Source: Ligilactobacillus hayakitensis DSM 18933 = JCM 14209 (GTDB taxonomy: Bacteria; Bacillota; Bacilli; Lactobacillales; Lactobacillaceae). Taken from it: a stretch of DNA of 64,000 nt. The notes beneath the pieces were generated by a model, which ran no database searches, was not told the origin of the DNA, and saw only the letters and a program-made list of their open reading frames with translations. Within the stretch, counting starts at the first letter, position 1. Each line of letters begins with the position of its first letter. The stretch lies in the NCBI RefSeq assembly GCF_000615845.1, contig NZ_BAML01000001.1:59912-123911 (forward strand), read 5' to 3'. Both the position numbers and the translations under genes were made by a program. Shown here one piece after another: positions 47,145-56,331 of the stretch.

Positions 47145-47633
47145 TTATTTTGAAGAAATGAATTTCTCCCAACGAACATTAAGGAAGTTCCCCAGATATT
47201 CCTGACTCACTAGTAAGGCTTCGGTTAATTCAGTTAGGCTTACGTTATAGTTAATTGGGATTGGATTTACATCAAAACGAGGACGACCAAATTCGGCTAT
47301 ATCTTCTTCAGAATCAAAAATTTCAACGGGATGCTTACTAATTGAAAAATAATTTGGATGAGCTAGTAAATCAAGTTTTACAGGAGTGACTTTTTTGGCA
47401 TAACTGTCATCGTAGCGTAAAAATACGAATAATTCGGAAAGTTCATCATTTTCATCGATATTAAAATATAAGCTTGAAATTAAATTATCTGCTACTTGAC
47501 CAGCGTTAAAAGTTTCGGGAGATTTACTAGGTAATGTCATGTATGTTGAATGAGCTACATGAATTAAGTAGATATATTTTTCGCTTGGATCTAGAGTAAT
47601 AGCTCCATCAACGACTAATCGATAAAGATTCAT
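47145..47633 (-). CDS. Conserved hypothetical protein
   Basis: 162-residue soluble protein with no signal peptide or transmembrane segment; begins MNLYRLVVDGAITLDPSEKY and contains LFVFLRYDDSYAKKVTPVKLDLL. The sequence alternates beta-like and loop segments. AAGGAG precedes the ATG on the minus strand, and a good promoter lies ~40 bases upstream, so it looks expressed. I do not recognise the family. It is divergent from the SpoU methyltransferase gene. Confidence 0.7.
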   Translation of the reverse strand: MNLYRLVVDGAITLDPSEKYIYLIHVAHSTYMTLPSKSPETFNAGQVADNLISSLYFNIDENDELSELFVFLRYDDSYAKKVTPVKLDLLAHPNYFSISKHPVEIFDSEEDIAEFGRPRFDVNPIPINYNVSLTELTEALLVSQEYLGNFLNVRWEKFISSK

Positions 47634-47674
47634 GCCGATACAACTCCTTAATTAAATAAAATTACATATAAAGT

Positions 47675-47703
47675 ATCTTACTTTAAAAATAAAATGAATG
47701 CAA
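47675..47703 (-). promoter_or_regulatory. Promoter for the 47145-47633 gene
   Basis: On the minus strand: TTGCAT, 17-base spacer, TAAGAT. It lies 42 bases upstream of the start codon and 25 bases from the start of the divergent methyltransferase gene. Confidence 0.6.
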
Positions 47704-47727
47704 ACTATATGCGAATGGAAGGTAAAA

Positions 47728-48489
47728 ATGGAAATTAAATCAACTGCAAATCAACGAGTTAAGAACTGGAAAAAATTAGCTTTAAAAAAAGAAAGAAAAA
47801 AGCAAAATAAATATCTTTTAGATGGGTTACATCTAGTCAAAGAAGCATTAAAATCTAAAGAAAGAATCTTAGAAATTTTAGTTGCCGAATCATTTAATTT
47901 TATTGATGAATTAAATATTCCAAAAGAAATTGAGATTGTAAATATTAGCAATGAAGTTGCAAAAGTGATTTCTCAAACGCCATCACCTCAAGGGATTTTT
48001 GCAGTTTTAGAACTACCTCAAATTAATAAAAATTTAAAGTTAGATGATGGAGCTTGGCTCATGTTAGATGGGGTGCAAGATCCTGGAAACATCGGTACTA
48101 TGGTTAGAACGGCAGATGCAGCTGGATTTAAAGGTGTATTTATTGGAAAAGGTTCAGCTGACATTTATAATCCCAAATTAGTACGCTCGATGCAAGGAAG
48201 TCAATTTCATATCAAAGTAGTTGAAGGAGACGTTCTCGAAGGAATTGAGTTAATGAACCAAAAAGGTTGGCCTGTTTTTGGAAGTGAGTTAAATGATGAG
48301 GCTAAAAATTACAGTGAAGTTGGAAAATTTGACAATTTTGGACTTGTAATGGGAAATGAAGGAAATGGGATGAGCAAAGAAGCTTTATCTAAAACAACAG
48401 ATAATTTATATATCCCAATTAAAGGACAAGCAGAATCATTAAACGTTGCAGTTGCAGCTGGAATATTGATGTTCACTTTAAAAAAATAA
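47728..48489 (+). CDS. SpoU/TrmH-family RNA 2'-O-methyltransferase
   Basis: SPOUT methyltransferase of the TrmH/RlmB group acting on rRNA or tRNA ribose; target not determined. 253 residues. N-terminal substrate-binding domain (STANQRVKNWKKLALKKERKK), then the knotted SPOUT fold with motif 1 LDGVQDPGNIGTMVRTADAAG (Asn and Arg conserved), motif 2 VMGNEGNGMS and motif 3 IPIKGQAESLNVAVAAGI. ATG 47728 follows GGAAGGT. In Firmicutes this gene commonly precedes pheST. Confidence 0.92.
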   Translation: MEIKSTANQRVKNWKKLALKKERKKQNKYLLDGLHLVKEALKSKERILEILVAESFNFIDELNIPKEIEIVNISNEVAKVISQTPSPQGIFAVLELPQINKNLKLDDGAWLMLDGVQDPGNIGTMVRTADAAGFKGVFIGKGSADIYNPKLVRSMQGSQFHIKVVEGDVLEGIELMNQKGWPVFGSELNDEAKNYSEVGKFDNFGLVMGNEGNGMSKEALSKTTDNLYIPIKGQAESLNVAVAAGILMFTLKK

Positions 48490-48600
48490 TTTTTTTATTA
48501 AGATAAATTTTTTAGATTGCTTTTTTCATATACTAGTGCAAGAATATAGTTAGAAAGATATGAACAATAGCTTTAACTGATATGGTGAGGAAATATTTGA

Positions 48601-49103
48601 ATGAAGAAATTTGATTGGAAAACTGATGAAGAGTATATGAATTATGTTGGTCCTTTATTGCAAACAAAAGAGGTTCAACAATTAGAAAATTACACTCAAC
48701 ATCATTTTTCTACTAGATTAGAACATGTTATTACCGTTTCTTATTTAAGTTATCGGATTGCAAAATATTTAGGTTGGAATCAAAAGGCTGTAGCTCGTGC
48801 AGGAATTTTACATGATTTATTTTATTATGATTGGCGTGTAACTAAATTTACTCGTGGAACACATGCTGGATTCATCCAAGAATAGCTGTTCGAAATGCTG
48901 AAAAAATTACGCACCTAACGGAATTAGAAAAAGATATTATCATTAAACATATGTGGGGAGCTACCTTATGCCCTCCAAAATATAAAGAAGGATATATCAT
49001 TACCGTTATTGATAAGTATTCAGCCGTAGTTGAGTATTTTGGACATTTAAAAGAAAAATATGACGCAATCCTCGATAAATATGTTAGATCGCGTAGTATA
49101 TAA
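48601..49103 (+). pseudogene. HD-domain phosphohydrolase, one-base frameshift
   Basis: The first frame (to 48885) carries the HD motif GILHDLFYYDW and RLEHVITVSYLSYRIAKYLG. It ends prematurely right after THAGFI. Shifting by one base at 48871-48873 (restoring a third T in GGATT) continues as HPRIAVRNAEKITHLTELEKDIIIKHMWGA and on to a natural stop at 49103, about 167 residues. The downstream half is well conserved, so the break is recent or an error. The family is putative HD phosphohydrolases of unknown substrate. Initiated by ATG 48601 after GGTGAGG. Confidence 0.85.
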
Positions 49104-49160
49104 TTTTAAGCATTAATCTTTTAAAATGTATTTATTCGGTGTAAAATAATGTTAGTGTTG

Positions 49161-49188
49161 AAACCTTTGTAATTAACAAAGGTTTTTT
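49161..49188 (+). terminator. Terminator after the HD gene
   Basis: AACCTTTGT/ACAAAGGTT stem with a 5-base loop and T-run. Confidence 0.92.
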
Positions 49189-49223
49189 ATTATAAATCAT
49201 AATTTATGGAGGAGGGATTAATA

Positions 49224-49556
49224 ATGCAGGCAAACGCGTTTACGCTATGTCCTAAATTCTCAAAAACTTTTAGCATTTTAGGACGAAAATGGAATGGATT
49301 GATTATTGATGTTCTCTTGCAGGAAGGACCACAAAGGTTCAGAACGTTAGCTGATAAAGTTGATAAATGTAGTGATCGTGTAATGGTTGAACGGCTAAAA
49401 GAATTAGAAGCTGAAAATTTAGTTGAACGAGTTAGCCAAAATGATAGTTCACGAGTACTATATCAACTTACTTCTCAAGGAGAAGATTTACGTGAGGTAA
49501 TGAAAGCTATTCATACATGGTCTGATCAGTGGTATTCAATAGAAGATTGTCAATAA
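49224..49556 (+). CDS. HxlR-family winged-helix transcriptional regulator
   Basis: 110 residues. The family core is clear: a Cys near the N terminus (FTLCPKFSKTFSILGRKWNGLI), the recognition-helix region RFRTLADKVDKCSDRVMVERLKELEAENLVER and the wing VLYQLTSQGEDL. HxlR proteins often sense aldehydes or redox state through the conserved Cys (family knowledge). A GGAGGAGGG ribosome site supports ATG 49224. It stands alone upstream of the pheST T-box, with no obvious divergent target gene. Confidence 0.9.
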   Translation: MQANAFTLCPKFSKTFSILGRKWNGLIIDVLLQEGPQRFRTLADKVDKCSDRVMVERLKELEAENLVERVSQNDSSRVLYQLTSQGEDLREVMKAIHTWSDQWYSIEDCQ

Positions 49557-49559
49557 TAC

Positions 49560-49588
49560 TTGACTAAAATTAGTAAAATGGTTAAACT
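49560..49588 (+). promoter_or_regulatory. Promoter for the pheST T-box leader
   Basis: TTGACT, 17-base spacer, TAAACT. Predicted start near 49595, just before the T-box Stem I. Confidence 0.55.
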
Positions 49589-49599
49589 GACAATATAAA

Positions 49600-49846
49600 T
49601 TAAAAACGTTGACGGAAAAAAGTAGATTATTAATTAATTTCAGAAAAGAATATTGTGCTGTGATTATTCTATTAATTAATATTTGAAGTTCACTTCCCGA
49701 GTTGCTACTTGGATCGAGTATAGAGAAAGGTAGAACGTTTTGCCGCGTTACAGGTAAATGAGTGTTACTCTCATTGTTATAAATGACGGGTAAAATAAGG
49801 GTGGTACCGCGAACCTCGTCCCTTGAAAGGGACGGGGTTTTTTCGT
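49600..49846 (+). promoter_or_regulatory. T-box leader of pheST
   Basis: Stem I begins near GACGGAAAAAAGTAGA (about 49611-49626). The T-box core GGGTGGTACCGCG is at 49799-49811, followed by a terminator made of ACCTCGTCCC and GGGACGGGGT with a T-run (49813-49845). A TTC (Phe) at 49689-49691 is a candidate specifier, not certain. Uncharged tRNA-Phe should induce pheST. This leader accounts for the 319-base gap between the HxlR gene and pheS. Confidence 0.92.
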
Positions 49847-49875
49847 CTAAAAATAAAATTGAAAGGAATATTGGT

Positions 49876-50922
49876 ATGGATCTTAAAGATAAGCTTAACG
49901 AATTAAAAGAAAAAGGTTTAGAAAATATTAGTAAAGCTGATAATCTTGATACGATTAATCAAATTAGAGTTAGTCTTCTTGGTAAGAAAGGGCCAATTAC
50001 TGAAGTATTACGAGGAATGAAGGATTTAGAGCCACAAGAACGTCCAAAAGTTGGTCAATTTGCTAATGAAATTAGAGATGAACTAACAAAAGTCTTAGCT
50101 GAAAAGAAAGAAGAAATTGAATTAATTAAAATGGCAAAAAAACTAGAAAAAGAAACAATTGACGTTACTTTGCCTGGAAAAAAAGTTCAACAAGGACAAT
50201 CACATATCATTACTCAAGTAATCGATGAAATTGAAAAGTTATTTATTGGAATGGGATATCAAGTCGTAGATGGTCCAGAAGTTGAAGAAGATCATTATAA
50301 TTTTGAAATGCTTAACCTTCCAAAAGATCATCCTGCACGTGATATGCAAGATACATTTTACATCACAGATAATCTATTGATGCGTACTCAAACTTCTCCT
50401 GTACAAGCACGTACAATGGAAATTCATGACTTTACTCAAGGTCCATTAAAAATGATTTCTCCCGGTAAAGTTTATCGTCGCGATACTGATGATGCAACAC
50501 ATTCACATCAATTCCATCAAATCGAAGGCTTAGTAATTGATAAAAATATTACAATGGCTGATTTGAAAGGAACTTTACAGTTAATCGCACAAACAATTTT
50601 TGGAGAAGATCGAGAAATTAGAATGCGTCCTAGTTATTTTCCATTTACAGAACCATCTGCTGAAATTGATGTTTCTTGTTTCAAATGTAACGGCCAAGGA
50701 TGTTCAGTATGTAAAAATACCGGATGGATTGAAGTTTTAGGTGCTGGAATGGTACATCCTAACGTTCTTAAAATGGCGGGTGTTGACACTGAAGTATATG
50801 GTGGATTTGCATTTGGACTTGGACCAGATAGATTCGCGATGTTGAAATATGGTGTAGATGACATTCGTCAATTCTACCTAAATGATGTACGCTTCTTAAA
50901 TCAATTTTCAGTGAAAGGATAG
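49876..50922 (+). CDS. pheS: Phenylalanyl-tRNA synthetase alpha chain
   Basis: Catalytic subunit of the alpha2-beta2 enzyme. 348 residues. N-terminal coiled coil ([20 protein letters not shown]), class II motif 2 in [34 protein letters not shown], and motif 3 [17 protein letters not shown] 49876 follows GAAAGGA. The stop is 6 bases before pheT, so the two subunits are coupled. Confidence 0.97.
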   Translation: MDLKDKLNELKEKGLENISKADNLDTINQIRVSLLGKKGPITEVLRGMKDLEPQERPKVGQFANEIRDELTKVLAEKKEEIELIKMAKKLEKETIDVTLPGKKVQQGQSHIITQVIDEIEKLFIGMGYQVVDGPEVEEDHYNFEMLNLPKDHPARDMQDTFYITDNLLMRTQTSPVQARTMEIHDFTQGPLKMISPGKVYRRDTDDATHSHQFHQIEGLVIDKNITMADLKGTLQLIAQTIFGEDREIRMRPSYFPFTEPSAEIDVSCFKCNGQGCSVCKNTGWIEVLGAGMVHPNVLKMAGVDTEVYGGFAFGLGPDRFAMLKYGVDDIRQFYLNDVRFLNQFSVKG

Positions 50923-50928
50923 TATAAA

Positions 50929-53349
50929 ATGAAGGTATCTACAAAATGGTTAAACGAATATGTTCAAGTTGATGATTTAAATGCAAAAGACTTGGCAGAA
51001 AAAATTGAAAGAACTTCCGTAGAAGTTGATAGTACATACCGCTTAGAAGAAGGCTTAAAGAAAATCGTTGTTGGTCATACTGTTAAAGTTGTTGATCATC
51101 CGGATTCTGACCACTTACATATTTGTCAAGTTGATGTTGGTGCAGAAGACTTGATTCAAATCGTTTGTGGTGCACCTAATATTGCGGCTAATATGAATGT
51201 GATTGTTGCCTTATCAGGAGCAAGAATTGCCGGAAACTACAAGATTAAGCGTAGTAAGATGCGTGGAGAAGTTTCTGAAGGGATGATTTGTTCACTTCAA
51301 GAAATTGGTTTTGAAGAAAAAGTAGTTCCAAAAGCTTATGCTGATGGTATTTATGTATTGCCACAAGATGCAGTTCCTGGAGAAGATGTATACAAATATT
51401 TAGGGATGGATGAAGACATTATCGAAGTAGATGTTACACCTAACCGTGGGGATATGTTAAGTATGCGCGGAGTTGCGCGCGATGTTGCTGCAATGTACAA
51501 TCGAGAAGTCAAATTCCCAGAAACTAAAGTGGAAGAATCTAATTCTTTAAAAATAGAAGATTATGTACAAGCTAATGTAGATGAAGAAATTGCACCAATA
51601 TATCAATTGCGAGTAATTGATAAAGTTAAAGTTAAACCAAGTCCAATGTGGCTTCAAAAACGTCTTTGGAATGCAGGGATTCGTCCAACAAATAATGTTG
51701 TTGATATTACAAATTATATTTTATTAGACTTCGGACAACCATTACATTCATTTGATTATAAGAAGTTAAATTCTAAGAATATTGTAGTACGTCTTGCTAA
51801 TGCAGGAGAAAAAATTACCACATTAGACGGTGTTCAAAGAGAGCTACAAAGTGAAGACATCGTAATTACAGATGGAAATGCACCTGTTGCACTAGCTGGT
51901 ATTATGGGAGGTCAATCTACAGAAGTAGATGGTCAAACACAAACAGTGTTACTTGAATCAGCAGTCTTTGAACCAATTCATATTCGAAAGACTTCACGCC
52001 GAGAAAACCTTCACTCTGATGCATCAATGCGCTTTGAAAGAGGAATAAATCGACAAACAATTACAGAAGCACTTAATAAAGCGGCAGCAATGATTGCTGA
52101 ATTAGGTGAAGGAAACGTAGTTAGTGGAATTGCAACAGGATCAAAATATGATGTCCAAAATACAAAGATTCAAACAAGTGTAAACCACATTAATAAAGTA
52201 TTAGGAACTGATTTGTCAGATGTTGAAATTATTGAAATTTTCCACCGCCTCGGTTTTGATGTACAAAATAACAATGGCGAATTAATGGTTGAAGTGCCCC
52301 CATTTAGATGGGATATTTCAATTGAAGCTGATTTAGTTGAAGAGGTTGCACGAATTTATGGATTTGATAATATTCCAACTTCATTACCATATGGAGCTAC
52401 AACACCAGGGCATTATACAAAGGCACAAAAAATTGAACGACAAACACGTGAAATTTTAGAAGCATCTGGATTATCACAAGCAGTGTCATATGGGTTAACA
52501 ACTGAACAAAAAGCAAAAAGATTCTTATTAGCTGATGCTGTTCCAACAAAATTAGATTTTCCAATGAGTTCTGATCGAACAACTGCTCGTATGAATATTA
52601 TTTCCGGTTTGTTAGATGATATAGCTTATAACAAAGCTCGTAAAGTCAATGATGTTGCACTTTATGAAGTTGGAAAAGTATTTTTAGGTGATGGAAAAGA
52701 AATTCGCCCTCATGAAGTAACACATGTTGCTGGAGCAATGATGGGATTAACTAATGAAAGCGCCTGGAACACTGCTAAGCAACCAGTTGATTTTTACACT
52801 ATCAAAGGCATCGTTGAAAACTTGCTTAATAAATTAGGTGTGACTACTGATGTTTTATATGTTGCTAGTCAAACACATGATGATATGCATCCCGGACGTA
52901 CAGCTGATATTTACGTAGGTGATCAAGATCAATATATTGGATTTGTTGGTGAGGTTCATCCGATGTTATCAAAGGAATTAGGAATTGATAGAACATACGT
53001 ATTTGAACTTGATTTACAAAAAATTACAGATTTACCAAAAGAACAAGCAGTTTATACTCCAGTTTCTAAATTCCCAGAAATTAAGAGAGATATCGCATTG
53101 TTAGTAGATAAAAAGGTTGAAAATGCAGAGATAGTGAAGACAATTAGCGTTAATGGGGGCGCTAATTTGAAGGATGTTAAATTGTTTGATTTATATCAAG
53201 GCGATAAAATTGATTTAGGCTTTAAATCATTGGCATATACTTTAACATACTCAAATTCTCAACGCACTTTAACTGATGAAGAAGTAAATCAATCATTCGA
53301 TAAGATTGTAAGCAAATTGAATGAACAATTCGATGCAAAAGTAAGATAA
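50929..53349 (+). CDS. pheT: Phenylalanyl-tRNA synthetase beta chain
   Basis: 806 residues. Domains in order: N-terminal region with tRNA-binding (EMAP-like) domain (about 40-150, VVGHTVKVVDHPDSDHLHICQVDVG), B5 and B3/4 editing regions (DVTPNRGDMLSMRG; RLWNAGIRPTNNVVDITNY), the catalytic-like core (VEVPPFRWDISIEADLVEEVARIYG) and C-terminal ferredoxin-like anticodon-binding domain (YTPVSKFPEIKRDIALLVD). Full length, frame intact. A terminator follows. Confidence 0.97.
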   Translation: MKVSTKWLNEYVQVDDLNAKDLAEKIERTSVEVDSTYRLEEGLKKIVVGHTVKVVDHPDSDHLHICQVDVGAEDLIQIVCGAPNIAANMNVIVALSGARIAGNYKIKRSKMRGEVSEGMICSLQEIGFEEKVVPKAYADGIYVLPQDAVPGEDVYKYLGMDEDIIEVDVTPNRGDMLSMRGVARDVAAMYNREVKFPETKVEESNSLKIEDYVQANVDEEIAPIYQLRVIDKVKVKPSPMWLQKRLWNAGIRPTNNVVDITNYILLDFGQPLHSFDYKKLNSKNIVVRLANAGEKITTLDGVQRELQSEDIVITDGNAPVALAGIMGGQSTEVDGQTQTVLLESAVFEPIHIRKTSRRENLHSDASMRFERGINRQTITEALNKAAAMIAELGEGNVVSGIATGSKYDVQNTKIQTSVNHINKVLGTDLSDVEIIEIFHRLGFDVQNNNGELMVEVPPFRWDISIEADLVEEVARIYGFDNIPTSLPYGATTPGHYTKAQKIERQTREILEASGLSQAVSYGLTTEQKAKRFLLADAVPTKLDFPMSSDRTTARMNIISGLLDDIAYNKARKVNDVALYEVGKVFLGDGKEIRPHEVTHVAGAMMGLTNESAWNTAKQPVDFYTIKGIVENLLNKLGVTTDVLYVASQTHDDMHPGRTADIYVGDQDQYIGFVGEVHPMLSKELGIDRTYVFELDLQKITDLPKEQAVYTPVSKFPEIKRDIALLVDKKVENAEIVKTISVNGGANLKDVKLFDLYQGDKIDLGFKSLAYTLTYSNSQRTLTDEEVNQSFDKIVSKLNEQFDAKVR

Positions 53350-53351
53350 GA

Positions 53352-53381
53352 AAAAAACAGGCATATTTTGCCTGTTTTTTT
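53352..53381 (+). terminator. Terminator of pheST
   Basis: AAAACAGGCA/TGCCTGTTTT stem with a 5-base loop and T-run. Confidence 0.93.
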
Positions 53382-53454
53382 AATATCTTGATGAAAATTA
53401 AACAGTTATCTTGTATAATTGAATATTGGAATGAATTTTTAAGGAGGGAGTATT

Positions 53455-54582
53455 TTGCAAGACAAAAACGAAACCTTGAGAAGAGCTCAGAGAACCCAAA
53501 AAAGTAAAAATAAAACGAATATCGGATTGAAAATTTTTATGTTCTTTGTGTTGATAGCCATACTGATAGGTGGATATGGTGTTTATTATTACCAATCTGC
53601 ACTTAAACCAGTCAATTCCTCTTCGAATAAACAAATTACAGTAAAAATTCCAATGGGAAGTTCTAAGCAACAAATTAGCCAAATTTTAGATGACAACAAA
53701 TTGATAAAAAGTAAATTTGTATTTAATCGTTTAGCTAATAAGTCTGGGGAATTTAAAGCAGGAAATTACATGTTGAGTCCTAAAATGTCTCCTAGACAAA
53801 TAATTGATAAACTTCAATCGGGACAAACAGTGTTGCCAAATGTAAAAGGAAATATTGTAGTTCGAGAAGGTGCAAATATTGATCAAATTGCTGATGAAAT
53901 TCAAAAAAATACAAAATTTTCTAAAAAAGAATTTTTAGATTTAATCAATGATGACCAATTTGTTAATCAACTTGCCAAAAAATATCCTAAGTTACTTAGT
54001 TCCGCAAAAAAAGCAAAGAATACAAGATATAAATTAGAAGGATACTTATATCCGGCAACTTACGCTTTAAATGCTAATGAGGATTTGAAGCAATTGGTTG
54101 AACAAATGGTAAGTAAGATGGATATGGAAATGACACCATACTATGATCAAATTGAAAAAAAAGGATATTCAATGCAAAAGTTAATGACGTTAGCGTCACT
54201 TGTTGAAAAAGAGTATGGTTCTGAAAAAGACCGTCGAAAAATCGCAGGGGTATTTTTGAACCGTTTGGATAAACAAATGCCAATGCAATCTGACGTCGCA
54301 ATTCATTATGCATTAAAGAATAATAAATCTACGGTATCATATGATGATTTAAAGGTCGATTCTCCATATAATCTTTATAAGAATAAGGGACTTGGACCTG
54401 GACCATTTGATAGTCCAAGTATTGACTCAGTTCAAGCAGTATTAAATCCAGAAGATAGAGATAAAGGGTATTTGTACTTCGTTGCAAATATCAAATCAAA
54501 AAAAGTATACTTTACTAAAGATTTGGATAAACATAATGAAAATGTTGATAAATTACAAAAAGTAAATGGCTACGAAAAGTAG
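53455..54582 (+). CDS. mltG: Endolytic murein transglycosylase MltG
   Basis: Membrane-anchored lytic transglycosylase that cleaves nascent glycan strands. 375 residues: basic cytoplasmic N terminus, one transmembrane helix (about residues 25-46, GLKIFMFFVLIAILIGGYGVYYY), a LysM-like region and the YceG catalytic domain. The catalytic Glu is in LASLVEKEYGSEKDRRKIAGVF; QSDVAIHYAL and SPYNLYKNKGLGPGP are family motifs. The start is TTG after AAGGAGGGAG. A TATAAT at 53414-53419 is a possible promoter element. Confidence 0.93.
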   Translation: MQDKNETLRRAQRTQKSKNKTNIGLKIFMFFVLIAILIGGYGVYYYQSALKPVNSSSNKQITVKIPMGSSKQQISQILDDNKLIKSKFVFNRLANKSGEFKAGNYMLSPKMSPRQIIDKLQSGQTVLPNVKGNIVVREGANIDQIADEIQKNTKFSKKEFLDLINDDQFVNQLAKKYPKLLSSAKKAKNTRYKLEGYLYPATYALNANEDLKQLVEQMVSKMDMEMTPYYDQIEKKGYSMQKLMTLASLVEKEYGSEKDRRKIAGVFLNRLDKQMPMQSDVAIHYALKNNKSTVSYDDLKVDSPYNLYKNKGLGPGPFDSPSIDSVQAVLNPEDRDKGYLYFVANIKSKKVYFTKDLDKHNENVDKLQKVNGYEK

Positions 54583-54600
54583 GGTAAAGGAGAAAGTGTA

Positions 54601-55248
54601 ATGACTGTATCAAACAATAAAAAGAAACCAATTATTATCGGAGTAACAGGTGGATCAGGTTCAGGAAAGACAACGGTTAGCCGCGCAATCTTTGAACAAT
54701 TAAAAGGGCATTCATTATTAATGATTGAAGAAGATTCATATTACAATGATCAATCAAATGTTAGTTTTGAAGAACGAGTAAAAACAAACTATGATCATCC
54801 TAATGCTTTTGATACTGACTTATTAGTAAGTCAAATCAACGAACTTTTAAATTGGAAATCAATTGAAAAACCAATTTATGATTATAAACAACATACTCGT
54901 AGTCAAGAAACTGTAACAGTTGAACCAAAAGAAGTTATCATTTTAGAAGGAATTATGGTTTTAAATGATCCTAGATTACGAGATTTGATGGATATTAAGA
55001 TTTTTGTTGATACAGATGATGATATTCGTATCATTAGACGTATCCAACGTGATATGGAAGAACGTGGACGTTCATTACAATCAGTAATTGATCAATATTT
55101 AGCAACAGTTAAACCAATGTATCATCAATTTATTGAACCAACAAAACGTTATGCAGATATTATTGTGCCAGAAGGTGGTCAAAATCAAGTGGCAATTGAC
55201 TTGTTGGTTACAAAAGTTAGAGATATTTTACGCAATAATAAAAAATAG
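54601..55248 (+). CDS. udk: Uridine kinase
   Basis: Phosphorylates uridine and cytidine in pyrimidine salvage. 215 residues. P-loop [17 protein letters not shown] (about residues 14-30), the [25 protein letters not shown] substrate segment, YDYKQHTRS, and LID residues [16 protein letters not shown]. Lies 18 bases after mltG and 21 before greA, so mltG-udk-greA form an operon as in related genomes. RBS AAAGGAG. Confidence 0.96.
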   Translation: MTVSNNKKKPIIIGVTGGSGSGKTTVSRAIFEQLKGHSLLMIEEDSYYNDQSNVSFEERVKTNYDHPNAFDTDLLVSQINELLNWKSIEKPIYDYKQHTRSQETVTVEPKEVIILEGIMVLNDPRLRDLMDIKIFVDTDDDIRIIRRIQRDMEERGRSLQSVIDQYLATVKPMYHQFIEPTKRYADIIVPEGGQNQVAIDLLVTKVRDILRNNKK

Positions 55249-55269
55249 TAATTAATAGAGGTAATTATA

Positions 55270-55743
55270 ATGGCAGATGAAAAAACATTTCCAATGACAT
55301 TGGAAGGTAAAGAAAAATTAGAACAAGAATTAGAAGAATTAAAAACTACAAAACGAGCAGAAATCATTGAACGTATTAAAATTGCACGTTCCTTTGGTGA
55401 TTTATCAGAAAACTCAGAATATGAATCAGCAAAAGATGAACAAGCATTCATGGAAACTCGTATTAAAGAAATTGAAAATATGTTACATCATGCAGAAATC
55501 ATTGATAATGATTTAATTGATGCAAATGAAGTGGCTGTTGGTAAAACTGTAACTTTCCAAGAAGATGATGATGAACCTGAAACATATCAAATTGTTGGTG
55601 CTGCAGAAGCAGATCCGTTTGAAGGAAAAATTTCAAATGAATCACCAATTGCAAGTTCTTTAATCGGTCATAAATTAGGTGAAGAAGTAACAATTTCTAC
55701 ACCGGGTGGAGACATGACTGTTAAGATTATTGACGTTAAATAA
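55270..55743 (+). CDS. greA: Transcription elongation factor GreA
   Basis: 157 residues. N-terminal antiparallel coiled coil that enters the RNA polymerase secondary channel to trigger cleavage of backtracked RNA; the tip carries the acidic [13 protein letters not shown] motif. The C-terminal FKBP-like domain ends [24 protein letters not shown] preceded by AGAGG. Last gene of the mltG operon. Confidence 0.97.
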   Translation: MADEKTFPMTLEGKEKLEQELEELKTTKRAEIIERIKIARSFGDLSENSEYESAKDEQAFMETRIKEIENMLHHAEIIDNDLIDANEVAVGKTVTFQEDDDEPETYQIVGAAEADPFEGKISNESPIASSLIGHKLGEEVTISTPGGDMTVKIIDVK

Positions 55744-55796
55744 GATAAAATAACCATAACTTTCGAGTGAATATTAACAAATTTGCTCAAAAATAA

Positions 55797-55847
55797 AAAC
55801 CTTGATGAACCACGTTTTTAAAACGATGAATCATCAAGGTTTTTTTG
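55797..55847 (+). terminator. Terminator after greA
   Basis: AAAACCTTGATGA pairs with TCATCAAGGTTTT, enclosing a CGTTTT/AAAACG hairpin, with a T-run. Confidence 0.9.
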
Positions 55848-55899
55848 ATACTTAAAGTTTAATGTTAAAGGTAAGGTAAATATCCAATTGGTAAATAAT

Positions 55900-56256
55900 T
55901 TAATTTAGTAAAGCTAATAAATAAGAAAATCCAATCCCTAAAATTAAACAGATAAACGAGCATAAAATGTTTAATTTCATACTACCTTTACGACATAAAA
56001 ACAAGTTTAAAAATAATCCCATTGCACATAGGACTGAGGCAATTAAACTATAGTAAATAATCTCTATTTGTCCAAAACAAATTAAGAGAACTAATCCTAC
56101 AGCTAAAATAATATTGCGATTTGTTTTGTACCAAATTTTTTCACCAAATAATAAATGAACATATTTAATTTCAGAAAAATCAGAAACTTTAAAAAATTTT
56201 AGTGTTGTAATAAAAAGCCATAAACAAATCAATAAAATCCCAATTAAAGCAAGCAA
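55900..56256 (-). CDS. Small polytopic membrane protein, unknown function
   Basis: 118 residues with four predicted transmembrane helices (roughly residues 2-20, 48-66, 66-90 and 94-116) and short charged loops (FKVSDFSEIKY, CRKGSMK). The start is TTG with AGGGGGA upstream on the minus strand. It lies downstream of the nucleoside hydrolase gene's convergent terminator region but on the same strand, alone. I cannot assign a family. Confidence 0.65.
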   Translation of the reverse strand: MLALIGILLICLWLFITTLKFFKVSDFSEIKYVHLLFGEKIWYKTNRNIILAVGLVLLICFGQIEIIYYSLIASVLCAMGLFLNLFLCRKGSMKLNILCSFICLILGIGFSYLLALLN

Positions 56257-56284
56257 GTAAGTATCCCCCTATGTACGACCAAAT

Positions 56285-56328
56285 AAAATAAGTAAACGGC
56301 CAGTTAACTTGACCGTTTATTTATTTTA
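56285..56328 (-). terminator. Terminator after the nucleoside hydrolase gene
   Basis: Imperfect arms containing TAAACGGCCAG and its mirror TTGACCGTTTA, A-rich on the minus-strand exit side (T-run). Confidence 0.75.
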
Positions 56329-56331
56329 TGC

